Shown: one piece after another, positions 32,929 to 43,600 of the stretch
How positions within the stretch are numbered: position 1 is the stretch's first letter
Layout of the letters: each line of letters starts with the position of its first letter
Notes under the pieces: model-generated
What the model was told of the DNA's origin: nothing
Databases searched by the model: none
Seen by the model: the letters and a program-made list of their open reading frames with translations, nothing else
Translations under genes and position numbers: made by a program
DNA from: an uncultured Lachnospiraceae bacterium
GTDB lineage: Bacteria; Bacillota; Clostridia; Lachnospirales; Lachnospiraceae
Direction: 5' to 3'
Length of the DNA: 64,000 bases
Assembly: GCA_947626365.1 (NCBI GenBank)
Contig: CANQRW010000002.1
Coordinates: 1-64,000 of the forward strand

Positions 32929-32986
32929 GTGATGAAGATGGCGTTTTAACACGTCTGTTAGAGAAATTGGCAAATGTATGTAATGA

Positions 32987-33032
32987 AGCCCGGTTCCGTA
33001 TCCGACAGGGGATGTGGAGCCGGGTTTTTTTT
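32987..33032 (+). terminator. Rho-independent terminator after glnN
   Basis: AGCCCGGTTCC...GGAGCCGGGTT then T-run. Confidence 0.75.
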
Positions 33033-33195
33033 GTGTGTGCGGCGGCAGGTCTCTGGGTATTCTGCGAAATATCTTAAAATAATAAAAATTACTGTTTTTA
33101 TTTTGCAGAAAATATGTTATGATTGCTGTACTGATAATGGATATAACGAACAAACCACATGATTACAGAGAAACGGAGAAGAAAGGAGTAAGGTT

Positions 33196-34671
33196 ATGGC
33201 AGTGTGGAAGTGCAGCGTATGCGGGTATGAGTACGATGAGGCGAAAGAGGGGAAACCGTTTTCTGAACTGGATGTGTGTCCCATGTGCAGGCAGCCAGTC
33301 TCCGTATTTGAGAAGGTATCCGGGGATGTGACTGATGAGAAATCGGAGGCAGACTGTTTCCTGAAGGAGAACGGAGCGGCCGCCGGACAAGCCGGCGGCG
33401 CGGAAAGTCCGGCCGAAAGATCCGCCGCATGCCAAAAAACAGGCAATCCTCTGGATTATCCGGCGGAGTATGCCCGCCGGGACGAATCGATTCGCTATAT
33501 GAAGGAAATCCATCAGATGGCAGTTACCGGAAAATCCATCATCGAGGCTATGGGAACCAGAATGCCCATGCCTTCCTGGGATGAGATTTTGATTCTGGGA
33601 GCTCAGCTGAATCCGCCGCCTCTCATGGAACATGATGCGGTAGATACGACGACGGTTATTGGAAAACATGCGAAGAAACCTATGATTCTGCGGAATCCGG
33701 TGTATGTCTCCCATATGTCCTTTGGCGCGTTGTCCAGAGAGACGAAGATAGCGCTGGCGAAAGGGACAGCTATGGCAGGCTCTGCCATGTGCAGCGGAGA
33801 AGGCGGCATTCTTCCGGAGGAAATGGCCGCGGCTGATAAATACATTTTTGAGTATGTCCCCAACAAATACAGCGTGACGCCGGAAAATCTGCGCGGCGCG
33901 GATGCCGTAGAGATAAAGATCGGTCAGGGAACCAAGCCGGGTATGGGCGGTCATCTTCCGGGAGAGAAGGTGACGCCGGAGATCAGCAGAATCCGCAACA
34001 AACCTATGGGAAAAGACGTGATCAGCCCGTCGAAGTTCGAGGAGATCAACAGTAAAGAGGATCTGAAGGACATGGTCAACTGGCTGAGGATCGCATCGGA
34101 AGGGCGGCCCATTGGAATCAAGATTGCCGCCGGGAGAATCGAGAAGGATATGGAATACTGCGTGTACGCGGAGCCGGATTTTATTACCATTGACGGCCGG
34201 GGAGGGGCCACGGGAGCCAGCCCCAGGCTTGTCCGGGATGCCGCCAGCGTTCCCACCATCTACGCCCTTTACCGGGCCAGAAAATATCTGGACCAGGTGC
34301 AGGCGGACATTCAGCTGGTGATCACCGGGGGCCTGAGGGTGTCGTCGGATTTTGCCAAGGCGATTGCCATGGGAGCGGATGCGGTTGCCATTGCGTCGGC
34401 GGCCATGATCGCGGCAGGCTGCCAGCAGTACCGTATCTGCGGAAGCGGCCTTTGCCCGGTGGGAATGGCCACACAGGACCCGGAACTGAGAAGGCGCCTG
34501 GATGCAGACGCAGCGGCAAAACGGGTAGCTAATTTCCTCAACGTCAGCCTGGAAGAGCTGAAGACCTTTGCCAGAATCACCGGTCATTCAAATCTTCATG
34601 ATATGAGTGTGGAGGACCTGTGTACCATCAGCCGTGAGATATCGGAGCACACAAATATTCCTCATGCGTGA
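33196..34671 (+). CDS. Rubredoxin-like domain fused to FMN-binding glutamate synthase (GltB2-like) domain
   Basis: N-terminal WKCSVCGYEYDEAKEG...CPMC; FGALSRETKIALAKGTAMAGSAMCSGEGG, KIGQGTKPGMGGHLPG. Confidence 0.9.
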   Translation: MAVWKCSVCGYEYDEAKEGKPFSELDVCPMCRQPVSVFEKVSGDVTDEKSEADCFLKENGAAAGQAGGAESPAERSAACQKTGNPLDYPAEYARRDESIRYMKEIHQMAVTGKSIIEAMGTRMPMPSWDEILILGAQLNPPPLMEHDAVDTTTVIGKHAKKPMILRNPVYVSHMSFGALSRETKIALAKGTAMAGSAMCSGEGGILPEEMAAADKYIFEYVPNKYSVTPENLRGADAVEIKIGQGTKPGMGGHLPGEKVTPEISRIRNKPMGKDVISPSKFEEINSKEDLKDMVNWLRIASEGRPIGIKIAAGRIEKDMEYCVYAEPDFITIDGRGGATGASPRLVRDAASVPTIYALYRARKYLDQVQADIQLVITGGLRVSSDFAKAIAMGADAVAIASAAMIAAGCQQYRICGSGLCPVGMATQDPELRRRLDADAAAKRVANFLNVSLEELKTFARITGHSNLHDMSVEDLCTISREISEHTNIPHA

Positions 34672-34721
34672 CGTTCGTTTCAGGAGAGGTCAGAGAACTT
34701 GGGAGGACGGCAGCCGCCCGG

Positions 34722-35204
34722 TCAGTCCTCCGGATACCGCAGCCTCTCATCGGTCAGGTGGTCCATGACCTCATTGAGAAATTTTCTGGCATAGTATTTT
34801 GCCATATTCAGATTCATATCCAGATAATTGCCGCAGTCCCTGGCCGCCGCGCCGGGGACTGCTTCGTTCCATCCGGCGATGAAGAGAAACATTTCGCGGA
34901 TCAGAGTCACGATATCTCTGGATTCGTAATCACCGGCCAGCAGAAGATAGAATCCGGTACGGCAGCCCATAGGGCCGAAATAGAGGACCTTGTCCTGCCA
35001 GTCCGGTTCATTGCGCAGGAAGGTAGCGCCCAGATGTTCGATGGTGTGTACCTCGGCTGTGTTCATGACCGGTTCATAGTTTGGGCGGGTCATGCGGATA
35101 TCAAAAGTGGTGATAGTGGAATCTCCGGCTTTGTCCCTGCGGGATACATAGATGCCGGGGAGAAGCTTTAAATGGTTGATGGTGAAACTGGTAATCTTTT
35201 CCAT
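34722..35204 (-). CDS. luxS: S-ribosylhomocysteine lyase
   Basis: HTIEHLGATFLRN zinc motif; FGPMGCRTGFYLL. Confidence 0.95.
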   Translation of the reverse strand: MEKITSFTINHLKLLPGIYVSRRDKAGDSTITTFDIRMTRPNYEPVMNTAEVHTIEHLGATFLRNEPDWQDKVLYFGPMGCRTGFYLLLAGDYESRDIVTLIREMFLFIAGWNEAVPGAAARDCGNYLDMNLNMAKYYARKFLNEVMDHLTDERLRYPED

Positions 35205-35411
35205 GGAACATCCTCCTTTTGAAGGTGAGTGAAAATGCGAAGCGGAAATCAGACGAAAGCGCCGGGCAAAATCGGCCGCATCCGTTTTTTGGCCAAAGCC
35301 GAAGCCCGATCACCCTCAGTATAACGAAAATCCGGCGAAAAGACAATCTTCTTTTCATTCTTTTTCATCCGGCGCATAGATATGAAAAGAGTGAGAGAAG
35401 AGGAATCCTGC

Positions 35412-38063
35412 ATGAAGGAATGGTATCGGTGTCAGGTCCGGGAGGTTCTGGAGGGTCTGCAGACAGGGAAGGGCGGCCTTGCGGAAAAGCAGGCTGAAGA
35501 GCGGCTGGAAACGTGGGGAGAGAACCGGCTCAGACAGCGGAAAAAAGAATCGGCCTGGGCCGTGTTTCTGGGACAGTTTAAGGATCTGCTGGTGATGATC
35601 CTGATCGGGGCCGCCGTTATCTCCATGCTGACGGACAACATGGAGAGCACGGTGGTTATTTTTGCTGTCATCACGATGAACGCGGTGCTGGGAACCGTAC
35701 AGCACATGAAAGCGGAGAAATCCCTGGAAAGCCTGAGAGCCATGTCAGCTCCCGCTGCCAGGGTGATCCGGAACGGAGTCCGCAGAGAGATTCCATCTGC
35801 CCTGGTCGTGCCGGGAGACATCCTGTGTCTGGAAGCGGGAGATCTGGTGGTCGCGGACGGGAGACTCCTGGACTGTGTATCCCTGCAGGTAAATGAAAGC
35901 TCGCTTACGGGAGAATCTTCCGCGGTGGAGAAGTCGGCGGCGGTCATAGGAAGGGAGGTCCCATTGGCGGAGCGGACCAATATGGTCTATTCCGGCGCCC
36001 TGGTGACTGCCGGCGTGGGAACGGCAGCGGTAACGGCTACCGGCATGAATACAGAAATCGGAAATATTGCCAGGCTGATGGAGGATGCCGGGGAGCGGAA
36101 GACCCCGCTGCAGGTAAGTCTGGATCAGTTTGGCAGCAGACTGGCGGCCGTCATCATGATAATCTGCCTGGTGATATTCGGTCTGCAGGTCTGCCGCGGA
36201 GAGGCGGTGCTGGACTCCCTGATGTTTTCCGTGGCTTTAGCGGTCGCGGCCATTCCCGAGGCGTTAGGCTCTATCGTAACCATCGTCCAGGCTATGGGAA
36301 CCCAGAAGATGGCCAGGGAGAATGCAATCATCAAGGATCTGAAAGCAGTGGAAAGCCTGGGCTGTGTGTCAGTCATCTGTACAGACAAGACAGGAACCCT
36401 GACCCAGAACAGGATGAAGGCGGAGCAGGTGGTACTGGATGACAGGATCATGGGGACGGAAGAAATTCAGCCTGATGTCCGTCATCACAGGCTTTTTCTG
36501 GAGGCCTGCGCCCTGGCCAATGACGCTGCTTCCGGTATCGGCGATGCCACAGAACTGGCCCTTCTGGAGCTGGTTCAGGCATGCGGCCTTTCACAGGAGC
36601 GTATCCGCAGGCAGTATCCCAGGATCAGCCAGATTCCCTTTGACTCGGAACGGAAGATGATGAGTTCCGTCAATCGGGCGGGGCAGGATAGGATACTGTT
36701 CTGCAAAGGAGCCCCGGATGTGCTTCTGGGGCGATGCAGCCGTATATTGCAGGGAGAACGTATTCGAAAATTAACGCCGTATGAGAAAAAGAAACTTATG
36801 GCGCTGAATCAGGCCTGCTCGGAGAAAGGTCTCCGTGTGCTGGGGCTGGCGTATCGGCCGCTGATAAGGAAACCGGACGGCCAGATTCCGGGTGCGGACC
36901 AGACAGAGACAGGATATGAAGGGAACGGGATTGGAGAAGAGGAAAAAGATTTGATCTTTCTTGGCATGGCAGCCATGATGGATCCTCCCCGGCCGGAGAG
37001 CGCCCGGGCAGTAGAGGAAGCGAAGCGGGCCGGGATTCTTCCGGTTATGATCACAGGCGACCATAAAGTGACGGCTATGGCTGTCGCCAGAAAAATCGGG
37101 ATCCTGGGAACCGGGGTGCCGGCAGCCGAAGGAGAACTGGCGGTCTCCGGCGAAGAACTGGACGCCATGCCGCCTTCCCGGCTGGAGGCTGATCTGGAAC
37201 GGATCCGGGTCTACGCCAGGGTGACGCCGGAGCATAAGCTGAGAATTGTAAAAGCATGGCAGAGACGGGGAAGGATCGTGGCTATGACCGGAGACGGCGT
37301 CAATGACGCCCCGGCCCTGAAGCAGGCGGATATCGGCATATCCATGGGAATGACGGGAACGGAAGTTTCCAAGGATGCGGCGGATATGATCCTGGCAGAC
37401 GACAATTTTGCCACAATCATCAAGGCGGTGTCCAACGGCCGCAATGTCTATCGGAATATCTGCAGCGCCATTCAGTTTCTTCTGTCCGGAAACATGGCAG
37501 GGATTCTGTGCGTCCTTTACACTACGGTTATGGGCCTTCCGCTTCCCTTTGCGCCGGTCCATCTTTTGTTTATCAATCTGCTGACGGACTCTCTGCCGGC
37601 GCTGGCCATTGGCATGGAGGAGCCGGAGCCGGGACTTCTCAGCCTTCCCCCGAGAGATCCGAGCCGGGGAATCCTGAGCGGGAAGGTCATGGGAAGCATT
37701 GTAATCCAGGGAGGAATGATCGGGTTTTGTACCATGCTGGCGTACAGGATGGGATTGTCCGGCGGCTGTGGGGGAGTCGCCAGCACCATGGCCTTTGCCA
37801 CGCTGACTCTGGCGCGGCTGTTTCATGGCTTTAACTGCAGGAGCAGCCGCTGCCTGGCGCGCGTCGGAGTGTTCAGCAACCGGTATACGGTCCTGGCGTT
37901 CCTGGCCGGAGCCGCGCTTTTGGCTTTGGTTCTGTTTGTTCCGGGCCTGCAGATAATGTTTGCGGCGGCGGACCTGAACCGTCTGCAGACAGGCGCGATA
38001 GTGATACTGGCCTTTTTGCCGACCGTTCTGATCCAGGCGGCCCGCATGATAAGAGACCGTTGA
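35412..38063 (+). CDS. Cation-transporting P-type ATPase (Ca2+/PMR1-like)
   Basis: ICTDKTGTLTQNRM, MTGDGVNDAPALKQADIGISMG, NLLTDSLPALAIGMEEPE. Confidence 0.93.
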   Translation: MKEWYRCQVREVLEGLQTGKGGLAEKQAEERLETWGENRLRQRKKESAWAVFLGQFKDLLVMILIGAAVISMLTDNMESTVVIFAVITMNAVLGTVQHMKAEKSLESLRAMSAPAARVIRNGVRREIPSALVVPGDILCLEAGDLVVADGRLLDCVSLQVNESSLTGESSAVEKSAAVIGREVPLAERTNMVYSGALVTAGVGTAAVTATGMNTEIGNIARLMEDAGERKTPLQVSLDQFGSRLAAVIMIICLVIFGLQVCRGEAVLDSLMFSVALAVAAIPEALGSIVTIVQAMGTQKMARENAIIKDLKAVESLGCVSVICTDKTGTLTQNRMKAEQVVLDDRIMGTEEIQPDVRHHRLFLEACALANDAASGIGDATELALLELVQACGLSQERIRRQYPRISQIPFDSERKMMSSVNRAGQDRILFCKGAPDVLLGRCSRILQGERIRKLTPYEKKKLMALNQACSEKGLRVLGLAYRPLIRKPDGQIPGADQTETGYEGNGIGEEEKDLIFLGMAAMMDPPRPESARAVEEAKRAGILPVMITGDHKVTAMAVARKIGILGTGVPAAEGELAVSGEELDAMPPSRLEADLERIRVYARVTPEHKLRIVKAWQRRGRIVAMTGDGVNDAPALKQADIGISMGMTGTEVSKDAADMILADDNFATIIKAVSNGRNVYRNICSAIQFLLSGNMAGILCVLYTTVMGLPLPFAPVHLLFINLLTDSLPALAIGMEEPEPGLLSLPPRDPSRGILSGKVMGSIVIQGGMIGFCTMLAYRMGLSGGCGGVASTMAFATLTLARLFHGFNCRSSRCLARVGVFSNRYTVLAFLAGAALLALVLFVPGLQIMFAAADLNRLQTGAIVILAFLPTVLIQAARMIRDR

Positions 38064-38105
38064 AGATTTAACACAAAATCCAAAAGATTTTTAACAAATT
38101 TCAAC

Positions 38106-38134
38106 TTGTAAAAACGACCATTTTGTGTTATGAT
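38106..38134 (+). promoter_or_regulatory. Sigma-A promoter of glpK
   Basis: TTGTAA-N17-TATGAT. Confidence 0.6.
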
Positions 38135-38165
38135 AATTTTAGTCAATAAACCTGGGGGGAGACGA

Positions 38166-38213
38166 AGAGCAAGGGAATACGGACTATCCGTAGTTTACCC
38201 CTGCTCTTTTTTT
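38166..38213 (+). promoter_or_regulatory. Leader terminator/attenuator of glpK, candidate GlpP antitermination target
   Basis: AGAGCA-AGGG..ACGGA-cta-TCCGT..CCCT-GCTCT then T7, between promoter and glpK ATG. Confidence 0.7.
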
Positions 38214-38243
38214 AGCTAAGGAAGCAAAGGAGGGTGTTAATTT

Positions 38244-39740
38244 ATGGGAAAATACGTTTTAGCGCTGGATCAGGGCACGACCAGTTCCCGGTGTATTCTG
38301 TTTGACAGGGCCGGAAATATCATCAGCGTGGCCCAGCAGGAATTTACCCAGTTTTACCCGCAGCCGGGCTGGGTAGAGCACGATCCGCAGGAGATCTGGT
38401 TTTCTCAGAAGAAGGTCATGCAGGATGCCGCTGCCAAGGTAGGAGCCACGGCGGAGGATATCGAAGCGATCGGCATCACGAACCAGCGTGAGACTACCAT
38501 TGTGTGGGACAAGGCTACCGGCAAGCCGGTATACAATGCCATCGTATGGCAGTGCCGCCGCACGGCAGACCGGATCGAGAAGCTGAAAGAGGATGGCCTG
38601 TCAGAGATGGTCAGGAAGAAGACCGGACTGATTCCGGACGCATATTTCTCCGGAAGCAAGATTGCCTGGATCCTGGATCATGTGGAAGGCGCCAGGGAGA
38701 AGGCGGAGGCAGGAGAACTGCTTTTCGGTACAGTGGATACATGGCTTATCTGGAATCTGACCGGAGGACAGGTTCATGTGACGGATTATACCAATGCCTC
38801 CAGGACCATGCTGTATGATATCCGCAGGCTTCAGTGGGACCAGGAGATTCTGGATTACTTTAAGATTCCGGCGTCCATGCTGCCGGAGGTGAAGCCGTCC
38901 AGCTGTGTGTACGGCTACACAGAAGGAAGCATCCTGGGCGGTCAGATTCCCATCGCCGGTGTGGCAGGCGATCAGCAGTCGGCTCTGTTCGGTCAGTGCT
39001 GCTTCAATCCGGGGCAGGTGAAGAATACATACGGAACCGGCTGTTTCCTTCTCATGAACACCGGAGACCAGGCGGTTGAGTCCGAGAACGGGCTGCTGAC
39101 TACCATTGCCGCCAGCACAGGCGATAAGGTGGAATACGCCCTGGAGGGCAGCGTGTTTGTGGCCGGAGCCGCCATTCAGTGGCTGCGGGATGAGGTGAAG
39201 CTGCTGAATAACGCGGCGGAATCCGAGGAGTGCTGCCTGAGAGTGGATGATACGGCCGGAGTTTATGTGGTTCCCGCCTTTGCGGGACTGGGCGCCCCCT
39301 ATTGGGACCAGTACGCCAGAGGAACCATTGTGGGACTGACCAGAGGCGCCGGCAGAGATCATCTGATCCGGGCTACGGTAGAGTCTCTGGCCTATCAGGT
39401 CAGCGATCTTCTGGAAGCCATGCAGAAGGATTCCGGAATTACCCTGAAAGAGCTGAAGGTAGATGGCGGGGCCAGCGCCAACAATTTCCTGATGCAGTTC
39501 CAGGCGGATATTCTGGGAACCGGGATCGCAAGGCCTCAGTGTATTGAGACGACAGCCCTGGGCGCCGCTTATCTGGCGGGACTGGCAGTGGGATACTGGA
39601 AGGACAGGGAGGATATTATCCAGAACTGGCAGATCGGACGCCGGTTCAGCAGTCATATTGACGAGGAGAAGCGGACAGAACTTCTGAAGGGCTGGAAGAG
39701 GGCCGTCAGATGTGTACTGGCGTGGAGCCAGGATCAGTAA
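38244..39740 (+). CDS. glpK: Glycerol kinase
   Basis: [44 protein letters not shown]. Confidence 0.97.
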   Translation: MGKYVLALDQGTTSSRCILFDRAGNIISVAQQEFTQFYPQPGWVEHDPQEIWFSQKKVMQDAAAKVGATAEDIEAIGITNQRETTIVWDKATGKPVYNAIVWQCRRTADRIEKLKEDGLSEMVRKKTGLIPDAYFSGSKIAWILDHVEGAREKAEAGELLFGTVDTWLIWNLTGGQVHVTDYTNASRTMLYDIRRLQWDQEILDYFKIPASMLPEVKPSSCVYGYTEGSILGGQIPIAGVAGDQQSALFGQCCFNPGQVKNTYGTGCFLLMNTGDQAVESENGLLTTIAASTGDKVEYALEGSVFVAGAAIQWLRDEVKLLNNAAESEECCLRVDDTAGVYVVPAFAGLGAPYWDQYARGTIVGLTRGAGRDHLIRATVESLAYQVSDLLEAMQKDSGITLKELKVDGGASANNFLMQFQADILGTGIARPQCIETTALGAAYLAGLAVGYWKDREDIIQNWQIGRRFSSHIDEEKRTELLKGWKRAVRCVLAWSQDQ

Positions 39741-39754
39741 AAGGGGGAGGTTAC

Positions 39755-40450
39755 ATGCTGCAAGCGATCGTATCCGCTGCGGAAGGGTGGTCTTTGGAGG
39801 CGATGATCCTGCGGCTGCTTCTTGCATTGATCATTGGAATGGCCATAGGAATTGACAGGGGACTGAAGCGCAGAGGAGCGGGGGTAAAGACCCATGCGCT
39901 GGTATGTATGGGTTCGGCGCTGGTTATGATGACGGCGCAGTATATGTACGTTCACTTCGATCCGTCCAAGCTGGATCTGTCCCGTATGGGGGCTCAGGTG
40001 GTCAGCGGCGTCGGTTTCCTGGGAGTAGGCACGATCATCGTCACCGGCAAAAACCAGATCCGGGGACTGACGACAGCGGCCGGATTGTGGGCTTGCGCCT
40101 GTCTGGGGCTGGCGGCCGGAATCGGTTTCGTGGAAGGCGCGTTTATCGCGCTGATCCTGGTGGAGATTACACTGAAACTTTTGACCAAGATGGATACATG
40201 GCTGCTGGCGTATGCGAGGGTGTTGGATATTTACATTGAATTTCCTACCAACAAGTGCGTGACGGTATTTATGGACACGCTGCGCTCTCAGGGAATCAAG
40301 ATCAACAGCCTTCAGCTGGGTAAGAGCCACATAAAGGGGGAAGGCCCCAACGCCATTCTGTGTATCGAGGTGCCGGAACGGCAGAAACGTGCCGTCATCG
40401 TGGAGAATATCCGCAGCATGGACTGTGTCAGGTTCGTGGAAGAGTTGTAG
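39755..40450 (+). CDS. MgtC/SapB-family membrane protein
   Basis: LRLLLALIIGMAIGIDRGLKRRGAGVKTHALVCMGSALVMM. Confidence 0.85.
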   Translation: MLQAIVSAAEGWSLEAMILRLLLALIIGMAIGIDRGLKRRGAGVKTHALVCMGSALVMMTAQYMYVHFDPSKLDLSRMGAQVVSGVGFLGVGTIIVTGKNQIRGLTTAAGLWACACLGLAAGIGFVEGAFIALILVEITLKLLTKMDTWLLAYARVLDIYIEFPTNKCVTVFMDTLRSQGIKINSLQLGKSHIKGEGPNAILCIEVPERQKRAVIVENIRSMDCVRFVEEL

Positions 40451-40483
40451 AAACAGCAAATATATCAATTAAGGAGAGACACT

Positions 40484-41923
40484 ATGAGTGGATTACAGTA
40501 TGATGTAGTGATTATTGGCGGCGGCGTAACCGGCTCCGCCATAGCCAGAGAGTTGTCCCGGTATCAGCTTAAGACGTGTCTGATCGAGAAGACAGAGGAT
40601 GTGTGTTCCGGAACCTCCAAGGCGAACAGCGCCATCGTCCACGCGGGATTTGACGCGGCGGCAGGTTCCATGATGGCAAAGATGAATGTGGAGGGCAACC
40701 GCCTGATGGGCCAGCTGGCCGAGGATCTGGACTTCCCGTTCCGCAGAAATGGTTCCCTGGTGCTGTGCTTTTCCGAGGAGGACATGCCCAACCTTCAGGC
40801 TCTCTACGACAGAGGCGTTACCAACGGCGTTCCGGAGCTGAAGATCATCTCCGGCGACGAGGCGAGAGCCATGGAGCCCAATCTTACGGATGAAGTGGTG
40901 GCGGCTCTGTACGCGCCTACCGGCGGTATCGTATGCCCGTTCAATCTGACCATCGCCATGGCGGAGAACGCCTGCGATAACGGCGTGGAGTTCAAGTTCC
41001 TCGAGGAAGTTACGAATGTGAAGAAGATTGACGGCGGATATGAGATTTCCATCAAAGACAAGGAGCCTGTTACCGCCAAGTATGTAGTCAATGCCGCCGG
41101 TGTTTACGCGGATGAGATCCACAATATGGTAAGCGAGAAAAAGATTGCCATCGTTCCCAGAAAGGGCGACTACTGCCTGCTGGATCAGGAGGCCGGCCAC
41201 CATGTGGACAAGACCATCTTCCAGCTGCCGGGCAAGTACGGCAAGGGAATCCTGGTTACGCCTACTATTCACGGAAACCTTCTTCTCGGTCCCACAGCTA
41301 CGGATATTGAGGACAAGGAAGGCACTTACACCACAGCGGCGGAGCTGGCTGAGGTCATCAGCAAATCAGCCCGGGGCGTGAAGAACATTCCTTACCGTCA
41401 GGTGATCACCTCCTTCTCCGGACTGCGCGCCCACGAAGGCAACCATGAATTTATTCTGGGCGAGCCGGAAGATGCCAAAGGGTTCTTTGATGCGGCAGGA
41501 ATTGAGTCTCCGGGACTTACCAGCGCGCCGGCCATCGGCGTATACATCGCCGAGATGGTAGCCAAAGAGGCGAAAGCCGCGAAGAAGGAGAACTTCATTG
41601 CCACCAGAAAAGCGATCCCTCATGTGTCTGCCATGGACAAGGAAGCCCGCGCCGCTCTCATCAAGGAGCGTCCGGATTACGGTACCATCGTATGCCGCTG
41701 CGAGAATGTCAGCGAGGGTGAGATTGTGGACAGCATCCGCCGTACTTTGGGAGCCAGGTCACTGGATGGAATTAAGAGAAGAGTGCGTCAGGGCATGGGC
41801 CGCTGCCAGGCCGGATTCTGTACGCCCAGAACCATGGAGATCCTGTCCCGGGAGACCGGAATCCCCATGGAAGAGATCTGCAAGAACCAGCCGGGCTCTG
41901 AGATGCTCATTGGAAAACTATAG
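40484..41923 (+). CDS. FAD-dependent oxidoreductase, anaerobic glycerol-3-phosphate dehydrogenase subunit A-like with BFD-type [2Fe-2S] domain
   Basis: DVVIIGGGVTGSAIARELSRY; C-terminal VCRCENVSEGEIVDSIRR...RRVRQGMGRCQAGFC. Confidence 0.88.
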   Translation: MSGLQYDVVIIGGGVTGSAIARELSRYQLKTCLIEKTEDVCSGTSKANSAIVHAGFDAAAGSMMAKMNVEGNRLMGQLAEDLDFPFRRNGSLVLCFSEEDMPNLQALYDRGVTNGVPELKIISGDEARAMEPNLTDEVVAALYAPTGGIVCPFNLTIAMAENACDNGVEFKFLEEVTNVKKIDGGYEISIKDKEPVTAKYVVNAAGVYADEIHNMVSEKKIAIVPRKGDYCLLDQEAGHHVDKTIFQLPGKYGKGILVTPTIHGNLLLGPTATDIEDKEGTYTTAAELAEVISKSARGVKNIPYRQVITSFSGLRAHEGNHEFILGEPEDAKGFFDAAGIESPGLTSAPAIGVYIAEMVAKEAKAAKKENFIATRKAIPHVSAMDKEARAALIKERPDYGTIVCRCENVSEGEIVDSIRRTLGARSLDGIKRRVRQGMGRCQAGFCTPRTMEILSRETGIPMEEICKNQPGSEMLIGKL

Positions 41924-41938
41924 GAGGAGGATAATAGG

Positions 41939-43204
41939 ATGACACATCATGATATCGTAATCATCGGCGGAGGCCCCGCCGGATTGGCGGCAGCGGCGGC
42001 TGCAAGAAAAGCCGGAGTTCAGGACATCCTGATCCTGGAGCGCGACAGAGTGCTGGGCGGTATTTTGAACCAGTGCATTCACAACGGCTTCGGTCTCCAT
42101 ACATTCAAAGAAGAGCTGACAGGCCCCGAGTACGCAGGCCGCTACATCGATATGGTGGAAGCGGAGAAGATTCCTTACAAGCTGAATACCATCGTGGCTG
42201 ACATAAGTCCCGCAAGAGAGGTAACTTATATCAATAGAGAAGAAGGTCTTGTGACCATTCAGGCAGGAGCCGTGATCCTGGCTATGGGCTGCAGAGAGCG
42301 TCCCAGAGGCGCCCTGAACACGCCCGGCTATCGTCCGGCAGGAATATACTCCGCGGGAACCGCCCAGAGGCTGATGAACATCGAGGGATACCAGGTAGGC
42401 AAGGAAGTAGTGATCCTGGGTTCCGGCGATATCGGCCTGATCATGGCAAGGCGTATGACTTTGGCCGGCGCTAAGGTGAAGGTGGTTGCGGAGCTGATGC
42501 CATACTCCGGCGGCCTGAAGAGAAATATCGTACAGTGTCTGGACGACTACGGCATTCCGCTGAAGCTGAGCCACACCGTAACCCAGATTCACGGCAAGGA
42601 GCGTCTCACCGGCATCACCATCGCCGAGGTTGGACCGGACCGCAATCCGGTTCCGGGAACGGAAGAGTATTATTCCTGCGACACCCTGCTTCTCAGCGTA
42701 GGCCTGATTCCGGAGAACGAGCTGTCCAAAGGCGCCGGCGTCTCCATGAACCGCGTCACCTCCGGCCCCAACGTGGACGATCGTCTGGAGACCGAGGTGG
42801 AAGGCATCTACGCCTGCGGCAATGTGCTTCACGTTCATGACCTGGTAGATTTTGTGTCCCAGGAGGCTACCCTAGCAGGCCAGAACGCGGCGGCTTATGT
42901 GCTGCGAGGAAGAGAGGCAGACAAGGGCCGTCAGGTACCGCTTCTGGCGGAGAACGGCGTCCGCTATACCGTGCCCCAGACCCTCAATGTGGACACCATG
43001 GAAGATGCGGTTACGGTGCGTTTCCGTGTGGCAGACGTCTACAAAGACCGTTATATTGCCATTTATTATAACGATAAGCTGATTTCCAGAAAGAAGAAGA
43101 AAGTTCTGGCTCCCGGAGAGATGGAGCAGGTGATCCTGAAGAAGAGCAGCTTTGCCGATTACCCGGATATCAGCCGGATCAAGATTTGTACGGAGGTGGA
43201 ATAA
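41939..43204 (+). CDS. NAD(P)/FAD-dependent oxidoreductase, GlpB-like partner
   Basis: DIVIIGGGPAGLAAAAAARKAG; GMGCRERPRG; YACGNVLHVHDLVD. Confidence 0.87.
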   Translation: MTHHDIVIIGGGPAGLAAAAAARKAGVQDILILERDRVLGGILNQCIHNGFGLHTFKEELTGPEYAGRYIDMVEAEKIPYKLNTIVADISPAREVTYINREEGLVTIQAGAVILAMGCRERPRGALNTPGYRPAGIYSAGTAQRLMNIEGYQVGKEVVILGSGDIGLIMARRMTLAGAKVKVVAELMPYSGGLKRNIVQCLDDYGIPLKLSHTVTQIHGKERLTGITIAEVGPDRNPVPGTEEYYSCDTLLLSVGLIPENELSKGAGVSMNRVTSGPNVDDRLETEVEGIYACGNVLHVHDLVDFVSQEATLAGQNAAAYVLRGREADKGRQVPLLAENGVRYTVPQTLNVDTMEDAVTVRFRVADVYKDRYIAIYYNDKLISRKKKKVLAPGEMEQVILKKSSFADYPDISRIKICTEVE

Positions 43205-43566
43205 TGGAGACGAGGAATCTGATTTGCATCGGCTGCCCCCTGGGCTGCCCCTTAACCGTGAATATCGAAGGTGAAGATATCAAAGTGACCGGAAATACCT
43301 GCCCCAGAGGAGCGGACTATGCCAAGAAAGAAGTGCTGAGTCCTACCCGAATCGTAACCTCCAGTATCCGCGTGGACGGCGGCGACATCGCCATGGTTTC
43401 CGTAAAGACCAAAAGCGATATTCCCAAGTCCAAGATATTCGACATCATGAAGGAGATTCGGGCGGCCAGAGTGGACGCTCCGGTAGCTATGGGCCAGGTG
43501 CTGATCGAGAACTGTGCCGATACCGGTGTGGATATTATCGCGACGAAGAATGTAGCAAGGGCCTGA
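43204..43566 (+). CDS. DUF1667 family protein
   Basis: LICIGCPLGCPLTVNIEGEDIKVTGNTCPRGADYAKKE. Confidence 0.88.
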   Translation: METRNLICIGCPLGCPLTVNIEGEDIKVTGNTCPRGADYAKKEVLSPTRIVTSSIRVDGGDIAMVSVKTKSDIPKSKIFDIMKEIRAARVDAPVAMGQVLIENCADTGVDIIATKNVARA

Positions 43567-43600
43567 TTCCTGTAACCGGACACAGAATGGTGGGATTGGA

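Noticed and set aside
30631-33153. 840-aa minus-strand ORF
   Set aside because: Antisense to glnN with its signature motifs; sequence has no plausible fold or start context.
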